Below, one piece after another: positions 37,501-44,510 of a stretch of DNA of 64,000 nt (position 1 is its first letter; each line of letters opens with the position of its first letter). Location: contig CAXBCF010000001.1 in the NCBI GenBank assembly GCA_963973975.1, positions 181,485-245,484 of the forward strand. The letters run 5' to 3'. This DNA comes from UBA1494_A sp963973975 (GTDB lineage: Bacteria; Bacteroidota; Bacteroidia; Flavobacteriales_E; Vicingaceae). Below the pieces are notes generated by a model. That model worked only from the letters and a program-made list of their open reading frames with translations, had not been told where the DNA came from and searched no databases. The translations under genes were made by a program, and so were the position numbers.

Positions 37501-38964
37501 AAGGAGCCAGATACTACAAAACAGAAAAAATTCTTTGTGAAGCGTTACTTAATGGACAATGTAATCTGGTCGATTATGAGTGTTAAAACTATTTCTGCAA
37601 ATTACTCAGAAACACAAGGCACCATTTTACCAAACTATAATCAAAACTCTGAATTGTTGGGAATGTCAAATAACTTCAATGCTCCAGGTATTGACTTTGT
37701 TTCAGGAATTCAAGAAGAAGGAGAAACTTTTTTAAATAGGGCAAGAGATAATGAATGGCTGGTTGACGGAATATTTGTTAGTGGGGATTTTCAAAAAACC
37801 TATAGTAAGAACTATAGCATAAGAGCAACCATTCGCCCAATAGACGGACTTCGGATTCAATTAACAGCAAATAAATCAGTAAGTGAAAATGTTAGTCGTT
37901 TTTTCTTTTTTGATGACGACATTGATTCCTTAACGGGAGAATTTATTGGGTATAATTTTGATGCTCCTCCTATTGTTAGTGGAAATTTTAGCATGTCATT
38001 CTTAAGCTTTAATACTACCTTTAAAGACATCGATGAGAAAAATTTTGAAAATGAAACCTTTACTACGTTTAGAGAAAATAGAGCAATCATTTCAAGAAGG
38101 TTACAAGAAACAAATGTCAACTCAAGAGGATTTGCTCAAGATTCACTTGGTGGCGAATATGCCGATGGATTTGGAAGTACTTCACAACAAGTTTTGCTTT
38201 ATTCCTTTCTTTCTGCCTATTCAGGTGAAGAGGCAAGCCGCTTTTCTATTGCGAATTTCACAAAGTTAATTCCTAAACCCAACTGGAACATTACGTATGA
38301 TGGACTTTCAAAATTACCCTTCTTTAAAAAATACTTCAAAAGCATTACGTTGGGACACGCCTATCGTTCAACTTTTAGTGTAGGTTCATATACAAGAAAT
38401 CAAGTTTTTGGAGTAGATGAAAATAATGGTGATCCGAATGTTCGTGACAACAACAATAACTTTATAACTGAACGACAACTTTCTAATGTAAGTATTTCAG
38501 AAAGTTTTAGTCCGCTTCTAAACATTGACATGACTTGGAATAATAGCTTAATCACTCGGGTTGAATTTAGAAGAGATCGAAACATTTCACTTGCTTTTGC
38601 CAATAATCAGATTACAGAAATACTAGGCCTAGAATACATAATTGGACTTGGTTATCGAATTGCAGATTTCGTTTTGCCTTTTAGAATTAACAATGTTCAA
38701 AAATCCAGTGATTTAGATTTGCGTGCAGATATTTCGCTCCGAGATAACCAAACAATTATTAGACGTATAGTTGAAAATAGAAATGAATTAACTGCAGGAC
38801 AGCGAATTTTCTCTATCAAATTCACTGCTGATTATCGCTTTAGTAGAAAATTGAATTTTAGTTTTTACTATGACAGAGTTGCAAACACACCTAGAATATC
38901 CTCTTCCTTTCCAACTGCAAATACAACAACAGGATTTAGAATAAGATTTTCGCTCGCACAGTAG
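31507..38964 (+). CDS. sprA: T9SS outer-membrane translocon SprA
   Basis: The 2485-residue product matches the giant SprA/Sov barrel, the protein-conducting channel of type IX secretion, needed for export and gliding. It has a signal sequence (MKLKLNNLGKLGFSVGLTTIFV), repeated N-terminal modules with YNYRQKMGERDFRNPTY and PQINVKGELFDRIFGGN, the middle TGAWGR-like folds, and a C-terminal barrel ending in RIRFSLAQ. It starts with TTG at 31507 after an AGG; no ATG is in frame near the signal peptide. A Lys/Glu-rich stretch of about 75 residues occurs near residues 1930-2005. The neighbours ruvA and gcvH are as in other Bacteroidota. Confidence 0.96.
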   Translation: MKLKLNNLGKLGFSVGLTTIFVSSLSGFSPIELPEKGSFGLLYAIPDSTEKDSNDIELIYPFQDKSNEGLNEKESPLFLSDPSNVKKEFEYDPETGQYNYRQKMGERDFRNPTYMTLDEYLEYDMEKSQKDFWNQKGNAQTLNETEGFRPQINVKGELFDRIFGGNVIDIRPQGSAELSFGINTSKRENPILPERQRKTTVFDFNQKIQLNVIGNIGEKMRIQTNYNTEATFDFENQTKLEYTGYEDEIIQKIEAGNVALPLQSSLITGSQTLFGVKTELQFGRLRVTTVFSQEKGEKKEINVSGGAQVQEFEKSAAQYEENRHFFLSHLFREEYEKNLSSPPRITSRINITAVEVYITNTQAAFNNTRNVLGFIDLGNDRRVYNTNAVQVNAGARVADNGSNNLYANLTGGFPNAQQIRNFNNSDQVLQSQGLESGSDYERLENAILLSPNEYTLNPQLGYISLNRTLNPQDVLAVAYRYTYNGQVYQVGDLSVDGVDGQQALYLKLLKGTIINPSLPSWDLMMKNVYSLDAFNIGPNNFEFQIWYLNGETGVEIPYFPEGNKANTPLISVLGLDRISVVNDPQPDGVFDFIPNLTINPQNGKIYFPVLEPFGSYLRSQFADQSIANKYAFDSLYTTTQALAVQDVDRNRFSFKGRYESTSSSEISLNSFNIPEGSVNVTAGGAQLVENTDYTVDYNLGRVKILNEGVLASGQPIKVTLGSNSLFNIQTKTLMGSRFDYRVSEDINVGGTILNLTERPLTRKINIGDEPISNTIAGIDGSLRKEAPIITQLANFLPFYSSNAKSTVTVTAEAAKLFPGNSRAITKEGIAYIDDFEGSQTIFDVRSAFAWKLASTPQGQEDLFPEGNLNNNLAYGFNRANLAWYTIDPLFFRNDARTPNHIRNSPSQSNNFSREIIETEVFPNKDPEPGLINNLPTLDLAFYPNERGPYNYETVGSGFSSGLNRDGSLSNPQSRWGGIMREILSSDFEASNVEFIQFWIMDPFNEQDGNPNHDGGNLYFNIGSISEDILKDSRKSFENGLPIDDSDLNTETTAWGRVSTTQSVVNAFNNDPAVRAFQDVGLDGIDSDREEEFFSNYLDTLSAILDPSVLPNFIDDPSNDDYHYYRGSDYDQQELSILERYKRFNGHEGNSPTGEQSPEPYPTAATTIPDVEDINQNFNLDRTESYYQYRVELSPEMLQPENVGNNFITDVIRTSQRVNGELKEVNWYQFKIPIRQPEKRVGEIRDFKSIRFMRMFLKGFNEQVIVRFARLGFVRGEWRNFLGEEGSTGDTHGFEPGSTVFNIGAVNLEENANRVPINYTIPPDIDREIDFGTTNLRQLNEQSLSLEVCDLQDGFSKFAFRSMNLDVRQYGKLKMFAHAEAGDDGSVLNDNDVSVVIRLGTDFQNNYYEYEVPLAVTFPGQNLPDQVWPESNEIDLPFDRLVNVKQNRNRLSITPGNGVSITRTFEAQDGKNIIRVKGNPNLGEIRVIMIGVKNPKAGPGNLNDDGQPKCAEVWVNELRLSDFNNKGGWAATARMTAQIADLGSVNLSGTYSTPGWGSLEQKLNERQRETRQQYDLAASLDLAKLLPEGANVSIPMYYSVSESVIRPQFNPLDPDIELQELLSSNELTTEYKDSIRKITDDYTLRRSINFTNVRKLPGPNKTKQNFYDVENFSFTYAYSEIFNRSINIKTDRLKTYRGAINYNFTGKEKSVEPFKKVQFFQANKAFQLIQDINFNFVPSQVSIQNSFDRTYHERQARNITSGIGGGFVFESPPFHQKSFNWSRMYSLRHRFTKSLTFNFSANNRSLINEPQGQINPDDDTFFGEFNNEIWNNISRFGDNTNYNHNFDFSYNLPLNKIPVLDFINASSRYSATYSWDVIGNPRDSVSLGSRIQNSATLSLQGTVNMDMLYNKFQYVQDLKNPNIDNRYTYKEDIDKKKKKERKEKKKEEKRKKKEEKKKTGEASENEVEETNRDPKKESTKNTAQAKKVDEKLTNKREEEKEPDTTKQKKFFVKRYLMDNVIWSIMSVKTISANYSETQGTILPNYNQNSELLGMSNNFNAPGIDFVSGIQEEGETFLNRARDNEWLVDGIFVSGDFQKTYSKNYSIRATIRPIDGLRIQLTANKSVSENVSRFFFFDDDIDSLTGEFIGYNFDAPPIVSGNFSMSFLSFNTTFKDIDEKNFENETFTTFRENRAIISRRLQETNVNSRGFAQDSLGGEYADGFGSTSQQVLLYSFLSAYSGEEASRFSIANFTKLIPKPNWNITYDGLSKLPFFKKYFKSITLGHAYRSTFSVGSYTRNQVFGVDENNGDPNVRDNNNNFITERQLSNVSISESFSPLLNIDMTWNNSLITRVEFRRDRNISLAFANNQITEILGLEYIIGLGYRIADFVLPFRINNVQKSSDLDLRADISLRDNQTIIRRIVENRNELTAGQRIFSIKFTADYRFSRKLNFSFYYDRVANTPRISSSFPTANTTTGFRIRFSLAQ

Positions 38965-39015
38965 TTTTGTCCATTCAGATTGAATAATTTTATCGCATTA
39001 AAAAACTATAATGAT

Positions 39016-39393
39016 ATGAACGTTCCAGCGAATTTAAAATACACCTCTGATCACGAATGGATTAAATTAGATGGCGATATTGCCACTATAGGAATAACTG
39101 ATTTTGCCCAAGGAGAACTAGGCGATGTTGTTTATGTAGAGATTGAAACCGAAGGAGATACACTTGAGAAAGGAGCTGTCTTTGGCACTGTTGAAGCTGT
39201 TAAAACTGTTTCAGATTTGTTTATGCCAGTGAATGGTGAAGTGGTTGAAGTAAATGCTAAAATTGAATCTACTCCAGAATCTGTAAATGATGACCCTTAT
39301 GGCGAAGGTTGGTTGATTAAGATAAAAGTTGCTGACGTAACAGAAGTAGATGCTTTACTTTCTGCTGAAGCATATCAATCCGAAATCGCTTAG
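39016..39393 (+). CDS. gcvH: Glycine cleavage system H protein
   Basis: 125 residues, the usual H-protein length. It shuttles the aminomethyl group on a lipoyl-lysine between the P, T and L proteins. The lipoylated lysine is K63 in GTVEAVKTVSDL, and the flanking YTSDHEWIKLDG and GWLIKIKV are conserved. I chose ATG at 39016 (MNVPANLKYTSDHEW) because it gives the family N-terminus; an upstream frame to 38980 adds a poor extension. The other gcv genes are not in the window. It lies after sprA as in related genomes. Confidence 0.95.
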   Translation: MNVPANLKYTSDHEWIKLDGDIATIGITDFAQGELGDVVYVEIETEGDTLEKGAVFGTVEAVKTVSDLFMPVNGEVVEVNAKIESTPESVNDDPYGEGWLIKIKVADVTEVDALLSAEAYQSEIA

Positions 39394-39394
39394 A

Positions 39395-39739
39395 TTGAAG
39401 TATCTTGGGTGGTTACCTTTGATCATTTGGGTGTGTATTATATTGGGCTTGAGTTTTAGTTCATTCGATCAAGCTGCAAAGTATGATATCCCCGGAATTG
39501 ATAAAGTAGCTCACTTTGGGATGTTTTTTGTTTTGGCTCTTCTCGCGATTATCCAAGTTAAACGTAAACGACTCACAATTTTAAATGTAGTGGTGTTTTC
39601 AATTTTCTTGGCAGCTATAACAGAATTAGTTCAACACTTCTTTATTGACAACAGACATGGCAATTGGTTAGATTTTCTTTCCAATTTAGCAGGTCTAGGA
39701 AGTGGAATTTTTTTAATGCAACACAAAATAAAAACTTAA
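39395..39739 (+). CDS. VanZ-family membrane protein
   Basis: About 114 residues from TTG at 39395 with four hydrophobic helices and the VanZ-like pattern: LGLSFSSFDQA, PGIDKVAHFGMFFVLALLA, and ITELVQHFFIDNRHGNWLDFLSNLAG near the C-terminus. The invariant Asp, His and Glu of the family are visible. Function is unknown outside teicoplanin-resistance homologues. The start follows the gcvH stop by 1 nt, with the ATG at 39350 lying inside gcvH and less likely. It shares the transcript with sprA and gcvH. Confidence 0.82.
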   Translation: MKYLGWLPLIIWVCIILGLSFSSFDQAAKYDIPGIDKVAHFGMFFVLALLAIIQVKRKRLTILNVVVFSIFLAAITELVQHFFIDNRHGNWLDFLSNLAGLGSGIFLMQHKIKT

Positions 39740-39812
39740 CTATTCGGTTAAATTAGGAACTGGAAAAAGTATATAAATATTATTACCTTAGCTTTCTATA
39801 AATACACTAATT

Positions 39813-40523
39813 ATGGAACCAAAAAAGAATCCAAAAGCAGAACTCGAAAATAAGCGCGGTTTATACTTTTTAATAGGATTGACAGTAGTTTTAGCTGTTG
39901 TACTTGCTGCATTTGAGTGGAAAACTTATGAAAAAACAGCTAGCTCTTTAGGTGTGTTGACTATTGATAATATGGAAGATGAAATGATTCCTATTACCGA
40001 ACAGAATCAACCGCCTCCTCCACCACCTCCTCCACCACCACAAGAAATTATTGAGATTGTGGAAGATGATACGGAGATTGAAGAAGAAATCGAGATAGCA
40101 GATTCTGAAGCCGATATGAATACAGAAATTTTTGAGCAACCCGCTGAAGTATTTGACGAGCCTGAAATCTTTACTATTGTTGAGGACATGCCTATTTTTC
40201 CTGGTTGTGAAAATAAAGGTTCTAAAGAAGAAATTAAGCAGTGTACTGATAATGAAATCTACCGTTTCATAGCAGAAAACACCAAATATCCTGCAATGGC
40301 TAGAGATGCAGGAATAAGTGGAACTGTTTACATGCGTTACTTAATTGACGAAAAAGGTGAGGTTAAAAACGTTGAAGTTCTTAGAGGTGTTTCAGGTGGA
40401 AAAGCATTAGATAACGAAGCAGAACGAGTTATTAAAATGATTCCTAAAATGAAACCTGGAAAACAAAGAGGAAAGCCGGTTCGTGTTCAATACACCGTTC
40501 CTGTTAAGTTCAATCTTAAATAA
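39813..40523 (+). CDS. TonB-type energy transducer
   Basis: 236 residues: one N-terminal membrane helix (about residues 18-37, LYFLIGLTVVLAVVLAAF), a periplasmic linker with ten consecutive prolines (about residues 67-76) followed by a Glu-rich stretch, and a C-terminal TonB domain (about 150-236, IAENTKYPAMARDAGISGTVYMRYLIDE and VPVKFNLK). It passes proton-motive energy from an ExbB/ExbD complex to TonB-dependent receptors such as the one at 5246; exbBD are not in the window. It has a bidirectional terminator downstream. Ten Pro codons in a row would need EF-P for translation. Confidence 0.92.
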   Translation: MEPKKNPKAELENKRGLYFLIGLTVVLAVVLAAFEWKTYEKTASSLGVLTIDNMEDEMIPITEQNQPPPPPPPPPPQEIIEIVEDDTEIEEEIEIADSEADMNTEIFEQPAEVFDEPEIFTIVEDMPIFPGCENKGSKEEIKQCTDNEIYRFIAENTKYPAMARDAGISGTVYMRYLIDEKGEVKNVEVLRGVSGGKALDNEAERVIKMIPKMKPGKQRGKPVRVQYTVPVKFNLK

Positions 40524-40540
40524 AAAGAAAAGGTATTACA

Positions 40541-40577
40541 AAAAAAGCCTGCTTGAAATTTCAAGCAGGCTTTTTTT
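40541..40577. terminator. Bidirectional intrinsic terminator between tonB and accC
   Basis: GCCTGCTTGAAA and TTTCAAGCAGGC form a perfect 12-bp palindrome flanked by A6 on one side and T7 on the other, so it works for the plus-strand tonB and the minus-strand fabH-accB-accC genes alike. Confidence 0.93.
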
Positions 40578-40608
40578 ATGCTGTTAAGCTCTATTATTTT
40601 ACTAATCT

Positions 40609-41961
40609 CTAATCTTCTTCTGGAGCTGAAAATTTAAAAGTGTCCATGAATTTAGTCGTGCAATTTCCTTCCTTAAAAGTTTCATCTTGCATTAGCTGCT
40701 GGTGAAAAGGAATAGTTGTTTTAATTCCTTCGATCACGTACTCACTTAATGCCCGATCCATCTTTTTAATGGCTTCTTCACGTGTTTGAGCAACCGTAAT
40801 CAATTTTGCAATCATCGAATCATAATAAGGAGGAATTACGTAGCCTGCATAAGCATGGGTATCAACTCGAACTCCGTGTCCTCCGGGAGAATGATACGTA
40901 GTGATTGCTCCTGGACTCGGTCTAAAATCATTAAATGGATCTTCTGCATTTATCCTACATTGAATGGCGTGCATTTGTGGATAATAATTCTTTCCTGAAA
41001 TTTTATAGCCCGCTGCAATTTTAATTTGCTCTTTAATCAAGTCAAAGTTTATTACTTCTTCTGTAATGGTATGCTCAACTTGTATTCGGGTATTCATTTC
41101 CATGAAATAAAAATTTCGGTTTTTATCTACTAAAAACTCTACCGTTCCAACTCCTTCATACTTTACAGCTTCTGCAGCTTTAATAGCGGCTTTTCCCATG
41201 GCATCTCTCAATTCATCAGTCATGAAAGGAGAAGGTGTTTCTTCAACCAACTTTTGGTGCCTTCTCTGAATAGAACAATCACGTTCTGAAAGGTGACAGT
41301 AATTTCCAAACTGATCTCCTGCAATCTGAATCTCAATGTGACGAGGCTCTTCAATGAATTTTTCCATGTACATGCCATCATTTCCGAAGGCAGCAGCTGC
41401 TTCCTTTCTTGCACTTTCCCATGCAGCTTCTAATTGGTCTTCAGATTTTATAATCCGCATTCCTTTCCCACCACCTCCAGCAGTAGCTTTCATCATTACA
41501 GGATAACCAACTTCTTTAGCTGATTTTTTAGCGTGAGTAAGATCTTTTAAAAGTCCTTCTGAACCGGGAACTGTTGGAACTCCTGCTTTAATCATTGTTG
41601 ATTTAGCAGAGGACTTATCTCCCATTCCATCAATCATATCAGGTGATGCACCAATAAATTTGATGCCATGCTCATCACAAATTTTTGAAAATTTTGCGTT
41701 TTCAGACAAAAACCCATAGCCAGGGTGAATTGCATCAGCATTGGTAATCTCAGCAGCTGACATGATGCTGGAAATTTTTAAATATGATTCACTACTCGCC
41801 GGAGGTCCAATACAAACAGCTTCATCTGCAAAACGAACATGAAGGCTATCTGCATCTGCCGTAGAATAAACAGCAACTGTTTTTATTCCCATTTCTTTAC
41901 AAGTGCGTATCACCCGCAAAGCTATCTCACCTCTATTGGCAATTAATACTTTTTTAAACAT
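40609..41961 (-). CDS. accC: Biotin carboxylase subunit of acetyl-CoA carboxylase
   Basis: 450 residues with the ATP-grasp fold. MFKKVLIANRGEIALRVIRTCKEMGI opens the N-terminal domain, AGGGGKGMRI (about residues 160-170) binds ATP, and EMNTRIQVEHTITEEV carries the catalytic Glu and Arg. It carboxylates the biotin of AccB with bicarbonate and ATP, the first committed step of fatty-acid synthesis. It follows accB by 33 bp in the fabH-accB-accC unit. The end is at a shared terminator. ATG at 41961 is unambiguous. Confidence 0.96.
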   Translation of the reverse strand: MFKKVLIANRGEIALRVIRTCKEMGIKTVAVYSTADADSLHVRFADEAVCIGPPASSESYLKISSIMSAAEITNADAIHPGYGFLSENAKFSKICDEHGIKFIGASPDMIDGMGDKSSAKSTMIKAGVPTVPGSEGLLKDLTHAKKSAKEVGYPVMMKATAGGGGKGMRIIKSEDQLEAAWESARKEAAAAFGNDGMYMEKFIEEPRHIEIQIAGDQFGNYCHLSERDCSIQRRHQKLVEETPSPFMTDELRDAMGKAAIKAAEAVKYEGVGTVEFLVDKNRNFYFMEMNTRIQVEHTITEEVINFDLIKEQIKIAAGYKISGKNYYPQMHAIQCRINAEDPFNDFRPSPGAITTYHSPGGHGVRVDTHAYAGYVIPPYYDSMIAKLITVAQTREEAIKKMDRALSEYVIEGIKTTIPFHQQLMQDETFKEGNCTTKFMDTFKFSAPEED

Positions 41962-41994
41962 AATATTTTTTTTGAGTGAAAAAGAAATAGAAAA

Positions 41995-42519
41995 TTATGC
42001 AGTTGGCTCTACCAAAAATAAAACTTGATCGTATTCAACAGGGCATGAATCTTCTGCCAACACTTTTACAATTTTCCCACTCACTTCGCTCTCTATTTCA
42101 TTGAATAACTTCATGGCTTCTATTACACAAACAACATCGCCTTTTTTAATTATGTCTCCAACTTTTACAAATTCAGGTTTGTCAGGTGTTGGTTTTCTGT
42201 AAAAAGTTCCAATCATAGGAGATTTTACCTCGATGTAATTTGCTTGAGCCTCTTCTTCAACTTTTTTAGCTGCTTCAGCCGCTTGATTTGCTGTTGGTGC
42301 AGGTGCAGAAAAAGGCATCGCTTGCTGAACAGGCATTTGAGCCGGCATCATTTGAGTTACAACTTGTGTTGGTTCTTGACCTGAATAGCCTTCTGCTTTC
42401 CCTCTTTTGTATGGAGGTGTTTTGATATTAATTTTAAAATCCTTGTCTTCGATTTCAACTTCACTGACTCCAGATTTAGAAACGAATTTTATCAGTTCCT
42501 GAATATCACTTATTTTCAT
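41995..42519 (-). CDS. accB: Biotin carboxyl carrier protein of acetyl-CoA carboxylase
   Basis: 174 residues: an N-terminal part (MKISDIQELIKFVSKSGVSEVEIED), a Pro/Ala/Gln-rich mobile linker (about residues 50-95, rich in MPAQMPVQ-type repeats) and a C-terminal biotinyl domain with the biotin-lysine in IEAMKLFNEI near residue 136. It carries CO2 from the carboxylase to the carboxyltransferase half of ACC. It is between fabH and accC in the same direction. No oddities are visible. Confidence 0.96.
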   Translation of the reverse strand: MKISDIQELIKFVSKSGVSEVEIEDKDFKINIKTPPYKRGKAEGYSGQEPTQVVTQMMPAQMPVQQAMPFSAPAPTANQAAEAAKKVEEEAQANYIEVKSPMIGTFYRKPTPDKPEFVKVGDIIKKGDVVCVIEAMKLFNEIESEVSGKIVKVLAEDSCPVEYDQVLFLVEPTA

Positions 42520-42579
42520 ATTATATGCTGCTTTAGGTTTAAAGTATAAAGATAAAAATTAAATAGTAGATTTCAATAA

Positions 42580-43575
42580 TTAGTTATCGTAAGCCCACTT
42601 CAAATATATAGACCCCCAAGTAAATCCTCCACCAAAAGCGGAAAGAATGAGGTTATCTCCTTTTTTTAGTTTTTTTTCCCACTCCCAAAGACACAAAGGA
42701 ATTGTGCCATTAGTCGTATTTCCATAACGCTCAATATTCAACATAACTTTATCCTCACCAACACCCATTCTTTTAGCTGTAGCATCAATAATTCGTTTAT
42801 TTGCTTGGTGTGGAACTAAATAATTTATGTCATCACTCACTAAATTATTTCGTTCCATTATTTCTGCTGACACTTCTGCCATATTGGTCACAGCAAATTT
42901 AAATACTGCCTGACCCTCTTGATAAACGTAATGTTCTTTTGCATCAACCGTTGCATGTGTTGGTGGCTTTACTGAACCGCCAGCTTTTTGGTGAAGGTGA
43001 ACTCTTCCAGATCCATCGCTTTTCATAATGGTGTCAATAATTCCATTTCCTTCTTCACTTGGCTCCAACAATACTGCTCCACATCCATCTCCAAAAATAA
43101 TGCATGTTGTTCGATCTTCGTAATCTATAATTGAAGACATTTTATCAGCACCAACAACAACAATTTTTTTATGCGCTCCAGATTCTATGAATTTTGATGC
43201 AGTTGTTAAAGCATATAAAAATCCTGAGCAAGCAGCCATCAAATCAAAGCCATAAGCATTTTTTGCTCCGATTTTATCCGTGATAATGTTAGCAGTCGCT
43301 GGAAAAGTCATATCAGGAGTGACTGTCGCACAGATTAATAAATCAATCTCCTCTGCCTTAATTCCTCTTTTTTCTAATAATTGATTTACGGCTTCAACGG
43401 CCATGTCTGAAGTTCCAAGTCCCTCACCTTTTAGAATTCTGCGTTCTTTAATTCCTGTTCGCGACATGATCCACTCGTCATTTGTATCAACTAAGGTTTC
43501 TAAAACCTTATTTGTTAATCGATATTCTGGTACATATCCCCCAACTGCGGTAATTGCTGCTCTAATTTTTGTCAT
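42580..43575 (-). CDS. fabH: Beta-ketoacyl-ACP synthase III
   Basis: 331 residues, a normal FabH. It condenses acetyl-CoA, or branched starter acyl-CoA in this phylum, with malonyl-ACP. The active-site Cys lies in MAACSGFLYAL (near residue 113), the His in VPHQANKRIID (near 253) and the Asn in ERYGNTTNGTIP. It is followed by accB (60 bp) and preceded by rpmF with a hairpin between. The clustering with accB and accC is a classic fatty-acid initiation arrangement. Confidence 0.96.
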   Translation of the reverse strand: MTKIRAAITAVGGYVPEYRLTNKVLETLVDTNDEWIMSRTGIKERRILKGEGLGTSDMAVEAVNQLLEKRGIKAEEIDLLICATVTPDMTFPATANIITDKIGAKNAYGFDLMAACSGFLYALTTASKFIESGAHKKIVVVGADKMSSIIDYEDRTTCIIFGDGCGAVLLEPSEEGNGIIDTIMKSDGSGRVHLHQKAGGSVKPPTHATVDAKEHYVYQEGQAVFKFAVTNMAEVSAEIMERNNLVSDDINYLVPHQANKRIIDATAKRMGVGEDKVMLNIERYGNTTNGTIPLCLWEWEKKLKKGDNLILSAFGGGFTWGSIYLKWAYDN

Positions 43576-43687
43576 TTTTTAGGTATTACTCTAATCAAAA
43601 TTTATTTGAAAAAGCGAATATAGCCCTAATTCTTAAGACATCTCAAATTTTGTGATAAGGCTTTGAACTAGTTTATTAAATGCACAA

Positions 43688-43716
43688 AGAGGTGGCATAT
43701 TTAATATACCACCTCT
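43688..43716 (-). terminator. Stem-loop after rpmF
   Basis: AGAGGTGG and CCACCTCT pair, extended by ATAT/ATAT; a mismatch on the plus strand becomes a G-U pair on the minus-strand RNA, which supports transcription in that direction. It lies 18 bp after the rpmF stop and before fabH, with only a weak U tract (UUUGUGCAUUU), so it may attenuate and not fully stop readthrough. Confidence 0.5.
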
Positions 43717-43733
43717 AAAAAGAATTTAATTTT

Positions 43734-43922
43734 TTAGGCTTGTTCTTTTTCCATTACTACTTTTCCTTTGTAGTAAAGTTTACCTTCGTACCAATGCGCT
43801 CTGTGAAAAAGGTGAGGCATACCGGTTGTAGAACAAGTAGCAATTGTTGGAACAGTTGCTTTGTAATGTGTTCTTCTTTTATCTCTTCTGGTTTTGGATA
43901 TTTTCCTTTTAGGATGTGCCAT
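43734..43922 (-). CDS. rpmF: 50S ribosomal protein L32
   Basis: 62 residues, MAHPKRKISKTRRDKRRTHYKA, with the ATCSTTGMPHLFHRAHWYEGK segment typical of Bacteroidota L32. Only one Cys remains in the region where zinc-binding L32 has a CxxC pair, so this copy is the zinc-independent type. It lies 18 bp after the yceD-like gene, the widely conserved yceD-rpmF order. Confidence 0.96.
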   Translation of the reverse strand: MAHPKRKISKTRRDKRRTHYKATVPTIATCSTTGMPHLFHRAHWYEGKLYYKGKVVMEKEQA

Positions 43923-43940
43923 GATGTATTATATTTAACC

Positions 43941-44456
43941 TTATTTATCTTTAAATTTAGAAAGTACTGCCCAACGGGGATCAACTTCTTGATTTTCGTC
44001 TTTTTTAGACAATTTCTTTAGCTTTTTTATTACTTCTTGATCGCAATCTTCTATTTTACTGTGCTTTACTTTAATTGGCATTAGCAAATTGATAAACTCA
44101 TAAAGAATTTCATTCAAGTCTAATTCATACTCTCCGTGAGGTATAACCAATATTTCATCCGTTTCTTGAAACTGTGTTTCTCCAAACTTAACAATCAACT
44201 CCTCTTCTGAACTAGCAGGCAACACTATAGAAAGTAAACATCGATCACACGATGTATAAATCTCTCCATTTATATCAAACTTCAATTCAAAAAGATTGCT
44301 TTTTTTTAAAAAGTCAAGTTTCACTTGAAATAATCCATCTTTAATGATAGAAAATTCAAATTGACTGAAGAACGACGCATCTAGTTCAAAACTATACTGA
44401 TGCAAACCCTCTTTTAATCCAACAAACGGTATTATCAAAGATTGATTATTTCCCAT
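43941..44456 (-). CDS. DUF177 (YceD-like) protein
   Basis: 171 residues with a YceD/DUF177 core: SCDRCLLSIVLPASSEEELIV in the middle (CxxC around residue 88) and DLNEILYEFINLLMPIKVKH near residue 120. Family members affect 23S rRNA processing or accumulation, and their genes sit next to rpmF. Here it is immediately upstream of rpmF (18 bp) and downstream of pdxA in the same direction. The C-terminal DPRWAVLSKFK segment is also typical. Confidence 0.87.
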   Translation of the reverse strand: MGNNQSLIIPFVGLKEGLHQYSFELDASFFSQFEFSIIKDGLFQVKLDFLKKSNLFELKFDINGEIYTSCDRCLLSIVLPASSEEELIVKFGETQFQETDEILVIPHGEYELDLNEILYEFINLLMPIKVKHSKIEDCDQEVIKKLKKLSKKDENQEVDPRWAVLSKFKDK

Positions 44457-44510
44457 AGCTAAGGTAAAAAGAGGGGTGCAAATTTAAAAAAATAATCGAA
44501 TCAAAACGAC

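Noticed and set aside
40007..40189. Antisense open frame ending in a poly-glycine run
   Set aside because: It is the complement of the TonB polyproline and acidic segment; the glycine run is a codon artefact and no start or family features support it.
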